In this document: positions 11,701 to 22,769 of the stretch, in pieces
How positions within the stretch are numbered: position 1 is the first letter of the stretch
Layout: every line of letters starts with the position of its first letter
DNA from: Dipteris shenzhenensis
Taxonomy: Eukaryota; Polypodiophyta; Polypodiopsida; Gleicheniales
NCBI GenBank assembly: GCA_047967505.1
Contig: CM106538.1
Reading direction: 5' to 3' (one strand)
Length of the DNA: 64,000 nucleotides
The notes under the pieces: model-generated
Database searches by the model: none
What the model was told of the DNA's origin: nothing
Seen by the model: the letters and a program-made list of their open reading frames with translations, nothing else
Made by a program: the position numbers and the translations under genes

Positions 11701-12834
11701 AACCATATCCACGAGATCTGGCTCTTCTCCCTACTCACATGTCACTTGATTGGCTACAACTAGCTATACGTAAAGCCGAACGTGATGGAGAGACAATAAA
11801 CGAGCGCGAGCGGGAGTTATCATCTGGATGTATGGTGCATGTAAGTTTCTTATCTCTTGATGTCATTAAGTAATTATTTGTGGCAATATATGTTATAAAA
11901 TAGGTGCATCTTCATTGTTTTAATGATGCTCTTTTACAGTACAAAAAGTACAGTGCATTATGGTCATATGGATGACATTTTCGCATAGAACGCATCGATT
12001 CAAAGAGAGTCACGTATGATTGTGGAGTCATGGCTAACTTCACACAAGATAGCCGAGCAAGTGCTTCGGATACCAATCTTCTCTCCTCACAGTTGGATTA
12101 TTGTGGAACCATACGCGACATCTATGAAATTGATTTTAGATGATTTACTATTTTCATTCTTGATGTAAAATGATTTAGAACTACTTACAACGGTCCCCAT
12201 GCAACTGTGAGAAAAGATGGTAGCGGTCTCTTTGCAATAGACTCCACCAAACATTGGACCGATGAAAGTGATACTTTTGTTCTTCCCGAGCACTGTGAGC
12301 AGGTGCATACTAATGATTTAATTAGTCGAAGCTTTCGTTTTTTAAGTCCATTGATATATATATAATTGACGACATTTGGCACGTGATTTTTCATCTTCAA
12401 TATAGGTGGTTTTTCATCCGGATCGTTCTGATCCAAGATGGTGGTACGTGATCCAAGTTGCACCACGAAGTAAGCAGATTTTTGAAGATCGAGATGTGGA
12501 TATGGAGATGCCACTACCAAATCCGGATCCAATTGATGAATCTAGCGAAGAAGATATAGATCACCATATGAGGTAGGAGGAAGATGCGCATAATGACATC
12601 GCACGGGAGGAGGATGGAGATCACGATATTGACGAGGAAGACAACAATCGTCAAGATCAATCACCACACTTAAGCTTAATTGAAGAAGATGATCAAATAC
12701 TTTTAGGTGAACGTACGATGCTAGAGTACGATGATGATATAGGAGATCAACTCGGTATAGAGTTGGAGATAGACTTGCTTGGCGCCTTAGACTTGGCTCA
12801 AGATGAAACAGTTGATGTAAATGCTCTTATTTAA
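8774..12834 (+). pseudogene. TNP2: TNP2 transposase of the CACTA element
   Basis: A multi-exon gene. Exon 1 (ATG at 8774, GTAAGT donor at 8981) encodes MEGTSGSSSDDAP and a CHCTHCKREVRHQRR block. Later exons hold the TNP2 core: PKCGEQRYRDD, FPIIARIQHMFR, HLGLAMDGVNPFG, YNIPPW, GLATSGYHACPVCG, LLDPMHIFKNV. Next come the DUF4218-like block (CLLEKHFPSS, VHLLVHIVDEVAIAG, RWMFFLERFMKTLKGFVRQ), a DUF4216-like block near 12000-12480 (YDCGVMANF, LDYCGTIRDIYE, RWWYVIQVAPR) and an acidic tail to 12834. In-frame stops occur at 10379 (TGA) and 12574 (TAG), and a 50-bp local duplication disturbs 11087-11168. TNP2 cuts the element ends. The copy looks recently inactivated. Confidence 0.88.
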
Positions 12835-13009
12835 TTTGATTTTTCTCATCTCCAACTTGGACATGAATATATGAGCTTCAAAGGCTTGATGTACATGCTC
12901 TCATTTTTTATTTCTCTATGAGCTGAAACATGTATGAAAATTTAAAAAATTTTGTCATTGGAAGAAAATAAATTTTAAGGCTAAAAAAAAAAAAAAAACC
13001 TCTCTGTAA

Positions 13010-13273
13010 AACGTCGCTATAATATAGTCTCAGTGTCGCTATATAGCGACCTTTAAAAGTCGCTATATAGCGACTTTTACTAAGGTCGCTATATAGCGAC
13101 CTTTAAAAGTCGCTATATAGCGACTTGTACTAACGTCGCTATATAGCGACGCTTATTAAAAGTCGCTATATAGCGACGATTTACGACACCCGATTTTTAT
13201 ACCGACGATTAACGCTAAGCGAGCGCTAATCGTCGGTACGTAAACGTCGCAATAGGATGCGTGTGTAGTAGTG
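13010..13273. repeat. CACTA right terminus and subterminal palindromes
   Basis: About six copies of GTCGCTATATAGCGAC (13030-13185) precede the terminal TAGTAGTG. Next to the terminus is a separate inverted pair, CGACGATTAACGC / GCGCTAATCGTCG. The palindromes match those at the left end and upstream of TNP2. Confidence 0.85.
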
Positions 13274-13276
13274 TTT

Positions 13277-14318
13277 GTCTCCAAAACTATGGAAGGAATA
13301 GGGAAAACTAGCAAGCACAAGAGTGTCAAAGAAGAAAAAGAAGAAAAGTGCCATTCTTGTTGTTCAAAAGGTAGATATAGATGTTGGCGATGATGTACCT
13401 ATGGTTCATGTGATCATTGATGGTCAAGTGATTTCTAATGTGTACATTGATGGAGGTGCATCGATTAATGTCATGAGTGAGAAGACCATGATAGATGCTG
13501 ATTTATAATACTCTAGTACTACCTCTCCTTATTGCATTTGAATTGGCTGACAACACTAGGGTAAAGACCTTGGGAGTTGTGAAGAATCTAGAAGTGGATG
13601 TATGTGGAATTTCTATGCCGACTACTTTTTAGGTGATCCCTACCAAGCCAGATGCACGTGCCTATCCATTGATTTTGGGAAGGCCTTGGCTATGCAAGGT
13701 GAAGGATATTCAAAAGTGGGATACTAGAGAATTGATTTTGCTAGAAAATGATAAGAAGGTACGCCACCTTGGGGAGTTCTTGCTTATAGAGTCATTCCTT
13801 TTGGGTTAACCAACGCACCGGCTACATTTCAAAGGTTCATGAGTCAAGTCCTTGAGCCTTACTTGGGAAAGTTCATAAGGGAGTTTTTGGATGATTTTTG
13901 CATTTATTCTCGATGCATAGATCACATGGAGAAGTTAGAGATGGCCTTAGCTAGGATTGATGAAGCAAAAGGGTGTCTAAATCCTAGCAAGTGTCATTTG
14001 GCTCAAACAAAAGTACTCTTGTTGGGGCATATTGTGTCTGAAGAAGGCTTGCAAATGGATCCTGACAAGGTTCAAGCAATCATGGCATTGCCAAGTCCTA
14101 AGAGTGTCATTGGTGTTCACAAAATTCTAGGAAAAAGCAAGTATTATCAATGCTTTTGTGATGATTTCATAGAGATAGTGCATCCCATGAACTTGTTGAC
14201 AAGAAAAGGAGTTCCTTTCCAATGGGGCATGGAGCAACAGGAGTCTTTTCAGCAACTTAAGGAGGCCATGAGTGCTCAGGGCCCAATATTATCTAACTCT
14301 CATAAATTGGGCCCATAG
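13277..14318 (+). pseudogene. Ty3/gypsy protease-RT fragment (3' part)
   Basis: Continues the retroelement cut at 2103. A retropepsin follows a Lys-rich linker (IDGGASINVMSEK, with the D-G-G active-site form common in plant gypsy relics). The sequence then jumps to the reverse transcriptase palm (YRVIPFGLTNAPATFQRFM, FLDDFCIYS, the FxDD equivalent of YxDD) and the thumb region (LLGHIVSEEGLQMDPDKV). The front half of RT is missing, so an internal deletion joins protease to RT near 13760. Stops and frameshifts occur at 13506 and 13630. The coding sequence ends at the second CACTA fragment at about 14319. Confidence 0.85.
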
Positions 14319-15281
14319 CAAGCTACAATGGGTTGCCTTCCTACAGACATAGAGATGACGAGACGTGCATTTAGTGTAGGAACAAAGCTGTGGTTTATTG
14401 AGCAGGAGGCACTGGGAGTGACGGTCGATTGGGCTGAGGTGGCTTCTCATACGGCGTAAGTCTACTCCTACTTATAATCTCACTTTCTAAACTGTTTTAT
14501 TCTTTAAGTTCCAATCTAATTTCCAATTAATATGGTTTTACTCTTAGAATCAAAGCTCGAGCGTCCCATCATCAAAGGTGAGCAGTGATGATGAGGGATT
14601 AGGCTTACACAGCTTTGACGAGGGCTAGGGACTAGGCGTAGCTCACGAGGGCTAGGGATCAGGCACAGCTCACGAGGGCCAAGAATCAGGCCAGCAAGAT
14701 GAGGACGAGGATGATGATGATGATTCGGATGAGCAGTAGTAGTAGTAGTAGTAGTATTAATAGTAGTTTGCATATACTTCGCCATGTATATGCTTTTGTA
14801 TATCGGCTCGTTTGAGCGATTTTGTATCACCCTTTTTGAAAGGGTAATTTTGCAACAAACAATGTTGTATATCTTCGACATGTATATGCTTATGTCGCTC
14901 GGTTCATTTGAGCGATTTTGTATCACCCTTTCCACAAGGAAAATTTTGTAATAAAAAACATTCTTTTGTAATTACTAAATAAAAAACATTAGTGGGGCAA
15001 AATAGGACTTGCTGTGGCCCTGTTTAGCCCCACTAATATTTTTTTAAGTTTCTGTTAATCGTCGCTATATAGCGACCTTTACCAATGTCGCTATATAGCG
15101 ACGTTTACCAGTGTCACTATATAGTGACGTTTATTAGTGTTACTATATAGCGACGCTTATATAGTGACCATTATTTTTTTATGCTTAACACGACGTAAAT
15201 AATGACCTTTGCACCCGTTTTAAAAAAAAAGTGTAAAAAAGGTCGGTATTCTTGTTGAAAAAGGGCCTATGCCTTGTAGTG
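14319..15281. mobile_element. Second CACTA copy, terminal fragment (inverted)
   Basis: The right border GGCCTATGCCTTGTAGTG at 15281 is the reverse complement of the left terminus at 2104, and similarity extends inward through the poly-T stretch, degenerate GTCGCTATATAGCGAC palindromes (15057-15160), the hairpin at 14988-15040 and the last two Transposase_24 exons. These exons are on plus (MGCLPTDIEMTRRAFSVGTK; VDWAEVASHTA) followed by an acidic tail that ends in an Asp-rich stretch near 14735. Only about 960 bp survive. It is more diverged than the full element and has lost its other end and its TNP2 gene. Confidence 0.85.
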
Positions 15282-15283
15282 TA

Positions 15284-18200
15284 ATTAGAGAGAGCCCAAC
15301 AATTTGTGCAAGGTATTACAATCACAAGCTTCATCAAATGATTAACACAATCCAAAAAGACAAAGGAATAATAGGAAATATTAAAGATTACTTCTTTGTA
15401 ATTGAGTTTCAAAGCATGGAAAGCCAACATGAGCATGGCTTAATTTGGGTTGATGATGCTCCAATATAAAAAAAAAGTAATGACGATAATGTTTGCATCT
15501 TCATAGACAAAACTTACATATCTTGTGATAAAGACCTTCTCAACAACATGAGAGATATTCAAACACATCACACATCCACATGCTTGAAAAAAAACAACTC
15601 AAAATTCTATTTCAACTACCCCAAAACCACCCTTGCACAAAACTATGTTATTTACCCTTGGAAAGCCATAATATAACAACACAGAAAGACAATTATTGCA
15701 AGGTGCAAAATAGTTTGAACATCATGCACTCAACCATCACAACATCAACAAAAGAATCGATACAAGAAAAAGGCATGGATAGACACATACATATTATCAA
15801 TTAGATCTTAGTTGAAAAAGCCAACATTGTTTTAGAAAAGACATCCAAAAAATATCTTTACAAATTCTTTCAATAGAAAAATCTCATATTTGTGGTAGTT
15901 AAATATCGATATACGATATATCATGGATCCCTATGGTGCAGCGTCCTATTGCACATCTTACATCACAAAAATGGACAATACAATAACAAAAATCTTGCAA
16001 GATACAATGAAGGGATGTTTGCAAGATGGCATGGACACACAAAGTTGAATGAGAAAATTAGAAAATGCTTTCTTACATGCTCAACAAATGAGCACACAAC
16101 TAGCTTCTTTCATTTCCTTGTCCTTACCATTATATAAATCTTCACCTGAATTTCAATTTATCAAGACAAATGAGCCCAACAATAGAGCTTTAATATTGAA
16201 AAGAAAGCATCAGCTTGAAAAGTTGGATGATAACTCAAAAAGCATAGCTTGTTTGTCAATCATAGAAAAATACACCAACTGTGAAGGCATGGAAAATATT
16301 TGCCTAGCATCCTTTGCTTCTGAATACAACCACTCAACATCTGGTTATAACAAGAGAAAAAACCCTAAAATCATAAGGTAAGTCAAATTCAACAAGGTAA
16401 AAGATCCAATTAGCTATTATAGAGAGCATGTACTTCTTTATTGTCCTTTGAAAAAAGATGAGCTCAGCCCGCTCAAAACATTCGGTTCATGGCAAGATGC
16501 ATATAAAGCAAACGGAGTCATTATAAAAATAAATTGCAACAACTTTAACTTCAAATACAACAATATCCTAGAAGAGGGAATTACCATTGAGGATCTAAGA
16601 AGGGTTGGCAACTTAGAAAAATATGCAAGCAATGAGGTAGTAGGCGATATATACAACACTTATGATATTGGCTTAGGTATGCCACCACTTACAAGTGGTG
16701 CAGGTACTAAAAAAACATATCTTCTACTATTGATTGTTCAAGGCATGCTTAAGCACTACAATGAAATCATTATATCAAATGACATCAATTTACCCAAAGC
16801 ACGTTTACTTGCATACATTGGCAAGGTGACACAACACATCAATGGTATAACAATACACTCAGCATTACACCTTCCCAGCATCTCTCTTGAGAAAAACTAG
16901 ACATATTATCAAACCTTTACAAACAAGTTCAACTTCTCGTATTTGATGAAATTTCTCTCGTAGGAAGACGCACAATGAATTTTGCAGATCTTCGAGTGAG
17001 AGCATTAAAGCACAATTATGAGGACTATTTTGGAGATATGGACATCATTACATGTGGATATTTTTACCAAGCCAAACCTATGAAAGTTGCGTGGGTTTTC
17101 AAGGATCGCAACGATACTTTGGAGAGCTTAGGTAACAAAGACCAAATAGATATATTTGATGACATCCTTCTATGAAAATGGGTTCAACCTCAAGAAAAAA
17201 TAAACTTCTTTCTTATAGGTGGTGCATGTATAAGAAAAATATATCTTCTACTATTGATCGTTCAAGGCTACACTAGAATGAAATCATTATATCAAATGAC
17301 ATCAATTTACCCAAAACACTTTTACTTGCATACACCGGCAAGGCGGCACAACACATCAATGGTATAATAATACACAGAGCATTACACCTTCCACTCTATA
17401 GCAAAGAATTAACATCTCTCTCTTGAGAAAAACTAGACATATTATCAAACCTAAACAAACAAGTCCAACTTCTCATATTTGATAAAATTTCTCTCGTAGG
17501 AAGATGCATAATGAATTTTGCAAATCTACGAATGAGAGCATTAAACCACAATCATGAGGACTATTTGGAGATGTGGACATCATTACATGTGGAGATTTTT
17601 ACCAAGCCAAACCTATGAAAGATGCATGGGTGTCGATACCCTAGAGAGCTTAGGTAACACATACTGGACAACCAAAATACAACGCCATGAATTGAAAAAA
17701 ACAATGAGGCAAAATGACAACAATTTCATAAATACTTTAAATTCTTTTAGAATGTGCACACACACTCAACATCAAATAGACTATATAAATGAAAAATGTT
17801 TTCAACAACCACCACAAGACCACACATTCCCACACTTGTTCTATACAAACCTACAAATTAATGCATACAATGAATCAATACTCCAAATTGGACAAGGCAC
17901 AATATACACCCTAACAGCAATCGATAATTTTAGTGAGTCCGCTTGCAAAAACAAAAAAATAATGGATGATCCTAAGGCAATTGATGGCTTGAGAACAAAT
18001 ATACAAATCAAGAAAGGAATGCTTTTAGAACTATGTTTAGGAAACCTAGATCAAGATGATGGCCTTGTTAATGGAGCAGATGGAGTCGTCTAAGAATGAC
18101 TATAATAAATCAAAAAGACATAGTCTAGATAAAGTTTGAATGTAACAAAGAAGGAAAGAAAGCAAGAAACAAGAACAAAGAAGCTTACACAAAAGAAATA

Positions 18201-18740
18201 GACTCCAGTTGGACACCAATATATCGAATTACAAAGGAAGTCCAAATAGGTCCTTAAAAAACAAGAATTCTAATAAGAGAGCAATTTCCAATTGAACCAG
18301 CTGCTGCACATAGATCACAAGGTCTCACAATGGATCGTTTAGCCTTCTCCCCTTGGAAAGTTAGAGGCCATGGATTAGCTTACACCACAATATCAAGGGT
18401 CAAAAAAATAGAAAACCTTTACTTGCTAGAACCAACTAAACATGAAAACTTTCACGTGGAAAAAGGTGTTCAACAAGAAATGGAAAGACTTAATACAACA
18501 AAAAGATGGCACACACTAAAAGAAGAGAACAAACCCAAATGTGATTTCAACATAAACATCCAATCTTTAAACACAAGATCACTTCAAAAATACAAGCTTG
18601 ACATAGAAAACACAGAGCAACTTATGAAATGTGAGGTCCTATGCTTACAAGAAACTAGAACTAAACAATTTGATGCACTAACATTCAACACATTCAAATC
18701 ATTACACATCTTCTCATCATGTGGACGTGTGTATTATTAA
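15284..18740 (+). pseudogene. Helitron-like Rep/helicase (Helentron), decayed
   Basis: Plus-strand remains in correct order. The Rep part (15296-16380) holds SPTICARYYNHKL and FVIEFQSMESQHEHGLIWVD, where HEH fits the HUH metal-binding motif of rolling-circle Rep. The Pif1-like helicase (16448-18460) holds MPPLTSGAGTKKTYLL (a degraded Walker A), LVFDEISLVGRRTMNFADL (Walker B region), ITCGYFYQAKP and, near the end, AAAHRSQGLTMDRLAFSPWK (a motif seen at the Pif1 C-terminus). A roughly 500-bp segment (16690-17150) is repeated at 17215-17660. Many frameshifts and stops are present. Such proteins nick and unwind DNA for rolling-circle transposition. Confidence 0.78.
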
Positions 18741-19384
18741 ACAACACCACTCATTTGAAAGCTCGGGGGGGTCACTCATCATATGTAACCCTATCACGTG
18801 AGTTCAACAGAAGGATATTTTTTATTTCTAAAATTTACAAAAATAAATATACATAAGGGACTATTTAAAATAATTTTGGAAAAAAATTACAAATTTGTAT
18901 AGAAAAGGGGTACATTTTATCAATGAAAAAATTACAGATAAGGGATTTTAAAAATAAGCCTTGAACGCACGTGATATAGAGGGTTTATACATAGTGACCC
19001 CCCCGAGTTTGAAAGAACAACTAAAAAACCAAAACAATGGAATCGAAATCATAGAAGCTCTAATTAACAAATCAAATCAAGACTACTTAATTGTAGCAAT
19101 TTACAAACCACCAACCACAATAATAAACACATTTTTAAGCATGTTGGAAGATATACTAGATCGTAACAAGTGGGTGACTTTAACATCGATATGAACATTA
19201 AAACATCACCCCTAAATAATGTTATGCAAAAATACAATTTCAAAATGCCTATTCAAGTGCCAACAACAATATACGGAACTACATTGGATCACATAATATG
19301 GACAAACATTCCAATTGAAAATACAAACTCTGGAACATCATTTGCTTACTCGTCAGACCACTCTATTACATATATTTCGGTATA
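18530..19384 (+). pseudogene. Endonuclease domain fused after the Helentron helicase
   Basis: Directly after the helicase C-terminus and in the same frame come FNINIQSLNTRSLQKYKLDI and CEVLCLQETRT. Beyond the 246-bp insertion come DYLIVAIYKPPTT, GDFNID, LDHIIW and SSDHSITYIS. These are the ordered signatures (LQET, GDFN, SDH) of the endonuclease/exonuclease/phosphatase (AP-endonuclease-like) fold. Rep-helicase-endonuclease order defines the Helentron branch of Helitrons. A short deletion precedes GDFNID. No 3' terminus was identified. Confidence 0.72.
18762..19007. mobile_element. 246-bp MITE copy 1 (CTCGGGGGGGTCAC family)
   Basis: Starts CTCGGGGGGGTCACTCATCA and ends TAGTGACCCCCCCGAG. The inverted repeats extend about 45 bp with interruptions and include TATCACGTG on both sides. 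It is flanked by the perfect 8-bp duplication TTTGAAAG (18754-18761 and 19008-19015). The core is AT-rich and non-coding. Same length as copies 2 and 3. It interrupts the Helentron endonuclease, so it is younger than that element. Confidence 0.93.
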
Positions 19385-19761
19385 AAATATCAAGAAAATA
19401 CAACCTCAATTTCTAAAAACTTCCATTTGGAGGGCTTATGTGTCATTGACACCTTGTTTTAAATTTTGTTTAGCCATTAACATCATAGTATGTGGCTTAT
19501 TCTGGTTTATGACCCTGACCACCCTGTGTGTCAAGGACACCACCCCACGCGGCAGGCGTGTGTACCCACACTTAGATCATCGTCATCGTCGTCACCAAAA
19601 CTTTTCTGTGTGGCGCATCTTCCAACTTTCCCTTTCTTTGGATCTTTCACCTCCCTCTCTACCATAGCTGCCCTGCTGCACAAGGATCTACAAGCCAGAA
19701 AGCATTAGGATTAGTCGGCACTAATTCCTGCTGCAGTTTCCTGTTCGACGAAGGGTTCGTG

Positions 19762-21556
19762 ATGGAGTTGCTTAACGGCAGCTTCAATCCCTCTCATCAC
19801 ATGAACACCAGTTCGAGCAAACTCAGCGTGCTCGTCGTGGGCGGCAGCATTGGAGGCCTCAGCTGCGCTCACGGGCTCCTCCGAGCTGGCTGTAGCGTCG
19901 TGGTGTTCGAGAAAGCCAGAACTGTGGCTCCCTTGGGGGCCGGGCTTGCTTTGGACGAAGTAGAATGCTGCCCTGCGTTGCGCGAGTGGGGTTTTGGTGA
20001 CGCTCTTCTACAGCATGCGATTCCCCTTGCCGTGGAAGAGGTTTGATTTGAGATATCAATCTCCTTAAATTGCTGATGGACTAGAATTCGGAATGTGCCC
20101 TATCTCATGACCGAACGGATTCAAAAACTGTTTTGTCATTTGCAGAATCGGGCAGTGGAAAGGAGAACAAAGTCCTTGCATACTCTGGTAGTGAATCCCT
20201 TCCATAATACCAAAGCTCTACATTGGAGTGATCTGCATAAGTTTCTATACGATGCGTTACCCAAGGGCATCGTGCGCTGGGGTCACGAAGTGGTAGCGTT
20301 CGAGGAGATCAAGGGTGGGAAGGAAGTTAAAGTCGTGGTGAGACAGATCGAGACAGGGGACGCGATTGAATTCGAAGGGAATTTGCTGGTTGCTGCAGAT
20401 GGGTGCAATTCACGAATTCGGGCACACTTCGTCCCCGAGGAAAGGCGAAGGTTTGTAAATGGGATTGAACATGGTGAAACTTGATTGGTCGCCTTTTCCC
20501 TTCGCCCTTGACGGCGGATTGCTCTTGATGCAGGTATTCGGGGTACTCCGCCTGGAGAGGTGTAGTGGATAGAGCAGCGGAAGGTAGCAAGGAGGTCTTA
20601 ATGGCGATGCGGAAGCGATATCCCAACCTGGGGGACACAGTCTACGTGGAGATGACGGGGGAGTCTCACTCTGCCGTGTTCGAGATACCAGGAGGAAGGT
20701 TGAACTGGCTGTGGTATGTCAATCAGCCGGAACCAACCTTCAAGGTACAGATGAGGAATCGGCCGGTGGCGCAGATTGATAATTCGATCAGGAGAGAGGG
20801 GTCATGTGTTGCTGATCAGATTTGATATGGCTGTGCTGCAAGCAGGGAAGCTCGTTGACGACAAGGGCGGGGGAGGAAGCCATTGCCAAGGCGATCGCCA
20901 AGGCGGAGGAGGAGCTGACACCGGAGATGGCAGCTTTGCTGAGGGCGACGCCATCGCCATTTCTGCAGGCGATCTGCGACAGGGAGCCATTGAAGAAGAT
21001 GGTGTGGGGAAGGGTGGTGCTCTTGGGAGAGGCAGCGCATCCCACGACGCCACACGCAGCGAGGAGCACGAACATGTCGATAATGGACGCGGTGACGCTA
21101 TCGAATTGTCTCGCCGCCATAAACAAGAAGCGGGAAGGAGCTAATTCATGCGCCACAGCCAAGGCCTGTGGAGCTTCTATAGATTCCGCCATAGCCAAGG
21201 ACAGTGCCGGAGCTGCTTCATCTGCTACTATTATTACAACAACGACTTCTTCTTCTTCTTTTGATGAGGCGCTCGCTGCCAAAATCAGCACAACAGCGCC
21301 TTCATCGTCTTCAACGACCACTGCAGATTTTTGTTTGGATAAGGAGGGGCTTTTTGCTGCCCTCGCTCGCTACGAGAGCTTGCGCTTGCCCGCTACCACG
21401 CAGCAGCTCCTGTTCTCGCGATTTCTGGGGCAGCTGAAGCAGGGGCATCTGCATGGAAAGGAGTTCTCGTGGCTGCGGGCGTCGCCTGAGGAATGCGCCC
21501 CTCTCGTCCAAGCGCATTGGCATGCTTTCGACGTCGCCTTGTGTCACGTTGATTGA
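19762..21556 (+). CDS. FAD-dependent monooxygenase, four exons
   Basis: Exons 19762-20040, 20146-20450, 20534-20744 and 20846-21556 join with GT-AG introns of 83-105 bp into an uninterrupted 501-residue frame. The start MELLNGSF was chosen because the GTG before it is not a normal start. The Rossmann motif VLVVGGSIGGLSCA is near residue 22, the DG motif LLVAADGCNSRIR follows in exon 2, YSGYSAWRG lies at the exon 2/3 junction, and VVLLGEAAHPTTPH (the usual GDAAHP with D changed to E) is in exon 4. Family: PF01494 aromatic-ring or zeaxanthin-epoxidase-like hydroxylases, which use NAD(P)H and O2. The substrate is unknown. An Ala/Ser/Thr-rich insertion near residues 360-415 is unusual. No targeting peptide is obvious. 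GC content is well above its surroundings. It appears to be the only intact host gene here. Confidence 0.9.
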
Positions 21557-22040
21557 GTGAAACGGCAAGAAACTCTGATTCTATTGTTTGTAATATTCTT
21601 GGACCATATGTCGTCTGCATGCTAATTGTATGTGCCGTTTCTATCTCCTCCTTCCTCCCAAAGTTGCCTCTTGTGTTTCCACCTCCTTCCCACTCAAAGC
21701 CTACCTCTTATCTTTCCACCTCCTCCCCTCTTCAACCCTCATCCAAGAGCTCCTTCGTGACATGTGGGGTGCTCTTCTCTTCCAAGCTGCCACTTGTCCT
21801 CATTTTTTTTTCCACCTCTTCGTGGTTAATAGGTTAAAGATGGAGTGCCTCTTTTAATATTGACAAATTCTTGTTTAAGGAGTGCCTTGCATGCCAACGT
21901 GGGTGGGTACATCCTTGGATCTAGTGGCGAACTCTTTAGGTAGGATTTTGGTGGCTCCACCAAACTTAACTCTTTGGGTAACCACCACTTTGGCAGAAAG
22001 ATGCATAACAACGAATTCTGGAGTAGCTTAACTATGATCC
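21557..22040. other. Downstream of the monooxygenase; no gene seen
   Basis: Pyrimidine-rich sequence (TCTTTCCACCTCC words) and then AT-rich sequence. No clear polyadenylation signal or ORF could be supported. Confidence 0.4.
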
Positions 22041-22760
22041 AAGATGATCCATATTCTTAATGCATGCTATCTATGCAAGAAGACTGGACATTATGCACGT
22101 AATTCTCCGACCTGAGATGAGAACATGAGCTTGTGAGAAATGAAAAGATTGATGGAGTGGTTGAAGGCCCCAGATAAGAATCATGTCAACGCATCCAAAG
22201 GAAGACATCATGCATCGTGAAGAAGAGCATCGGGATGTTCCTAAGGTTGTACATACTGATAAGATCGATCATTGCTTGAATCGAGTGAAAGCTCAACCTT
22301 TGCTACAAGTTAGTACTCAAAAGAGTGACATGCAAGGGTTGGTGGTTAAGATCTTGGAGGACCAAAAACTCAACATGCAAGCCAAGATTCTTCAAGGATG
22401 TAGATATATCATCAGAGGGAAATGGTAAATTTCATGATGAGAAGATGGATGATGCCTAGAAAGTGGTGGGGAGGAGAGGAACAACACAAGCTGAGATTGG
22501 TGATAAAAGCTCGACGGACGACCCTGTGGTGGCCGAGATCATAGAGCTAGTGGCACAAACGGCTACTATTCAATCAGGGAAGAATGTAGATAGAAAAATG
22601 CCAGATGCCAACACGAAGAAAAGACTCCTAGAAGATAAGCCTATGATGGGAGAATTGGGGTCTCCAAAGGGCCCCCAATTAGTGTTTCCTAATTTTAAGG
22701 GATTAGTGAGGTATTTGAGGTGTACCAATGGGAGTGCTCCTTTTTGTGGGGCAATGCCAT
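22031..22760 (+). pseudogene. Retrotransposon gag-like zinc-knuckle debris
   Basis: Near 22058 the plus strand reads CYLCKKTGHYARNS, a CCHC zinc knuckle (C-x2-C-x4-H-x4-C) whose last Cys is lost. It is followed by charged, frame-shifted segments (22183-22428 and 22463-22660) without recognised domains. It is most simply a decayed gag. No LTR or protease is attached. Confidence 0.45.
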
Positions 22761-22769
22761 GTTGAGGTG

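Larger units (their letters stand above)
2104..13273. mobile_element. Complete CACTA (En/Spm) transposon, 11.2 kb
   Basis: The left end starts CACTACAAGGCATAGGCC and the right end finishes GTGTGTAGTAGTG. Both are flanked by the 3-bp target duplication TTT (2101-2103 and 13274-13276), the size expected for CACTA elements. Removing the element plus one TTT restores a continuous gypsy reading frame across the site, which is independent support for these exact borders. Inside are subterminal palindrome arrays at both ends, a minus-strand Transposase_24-like gene, a 3-kb palindromic repeat block, an internal copy of the palindrome array, and a plus-strand TNP2 gene. Both genes carry nonsense codons, so this copy is probably no longer autonomous. 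The two termini share only CACTAC exactly. Confidence 0.9.
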
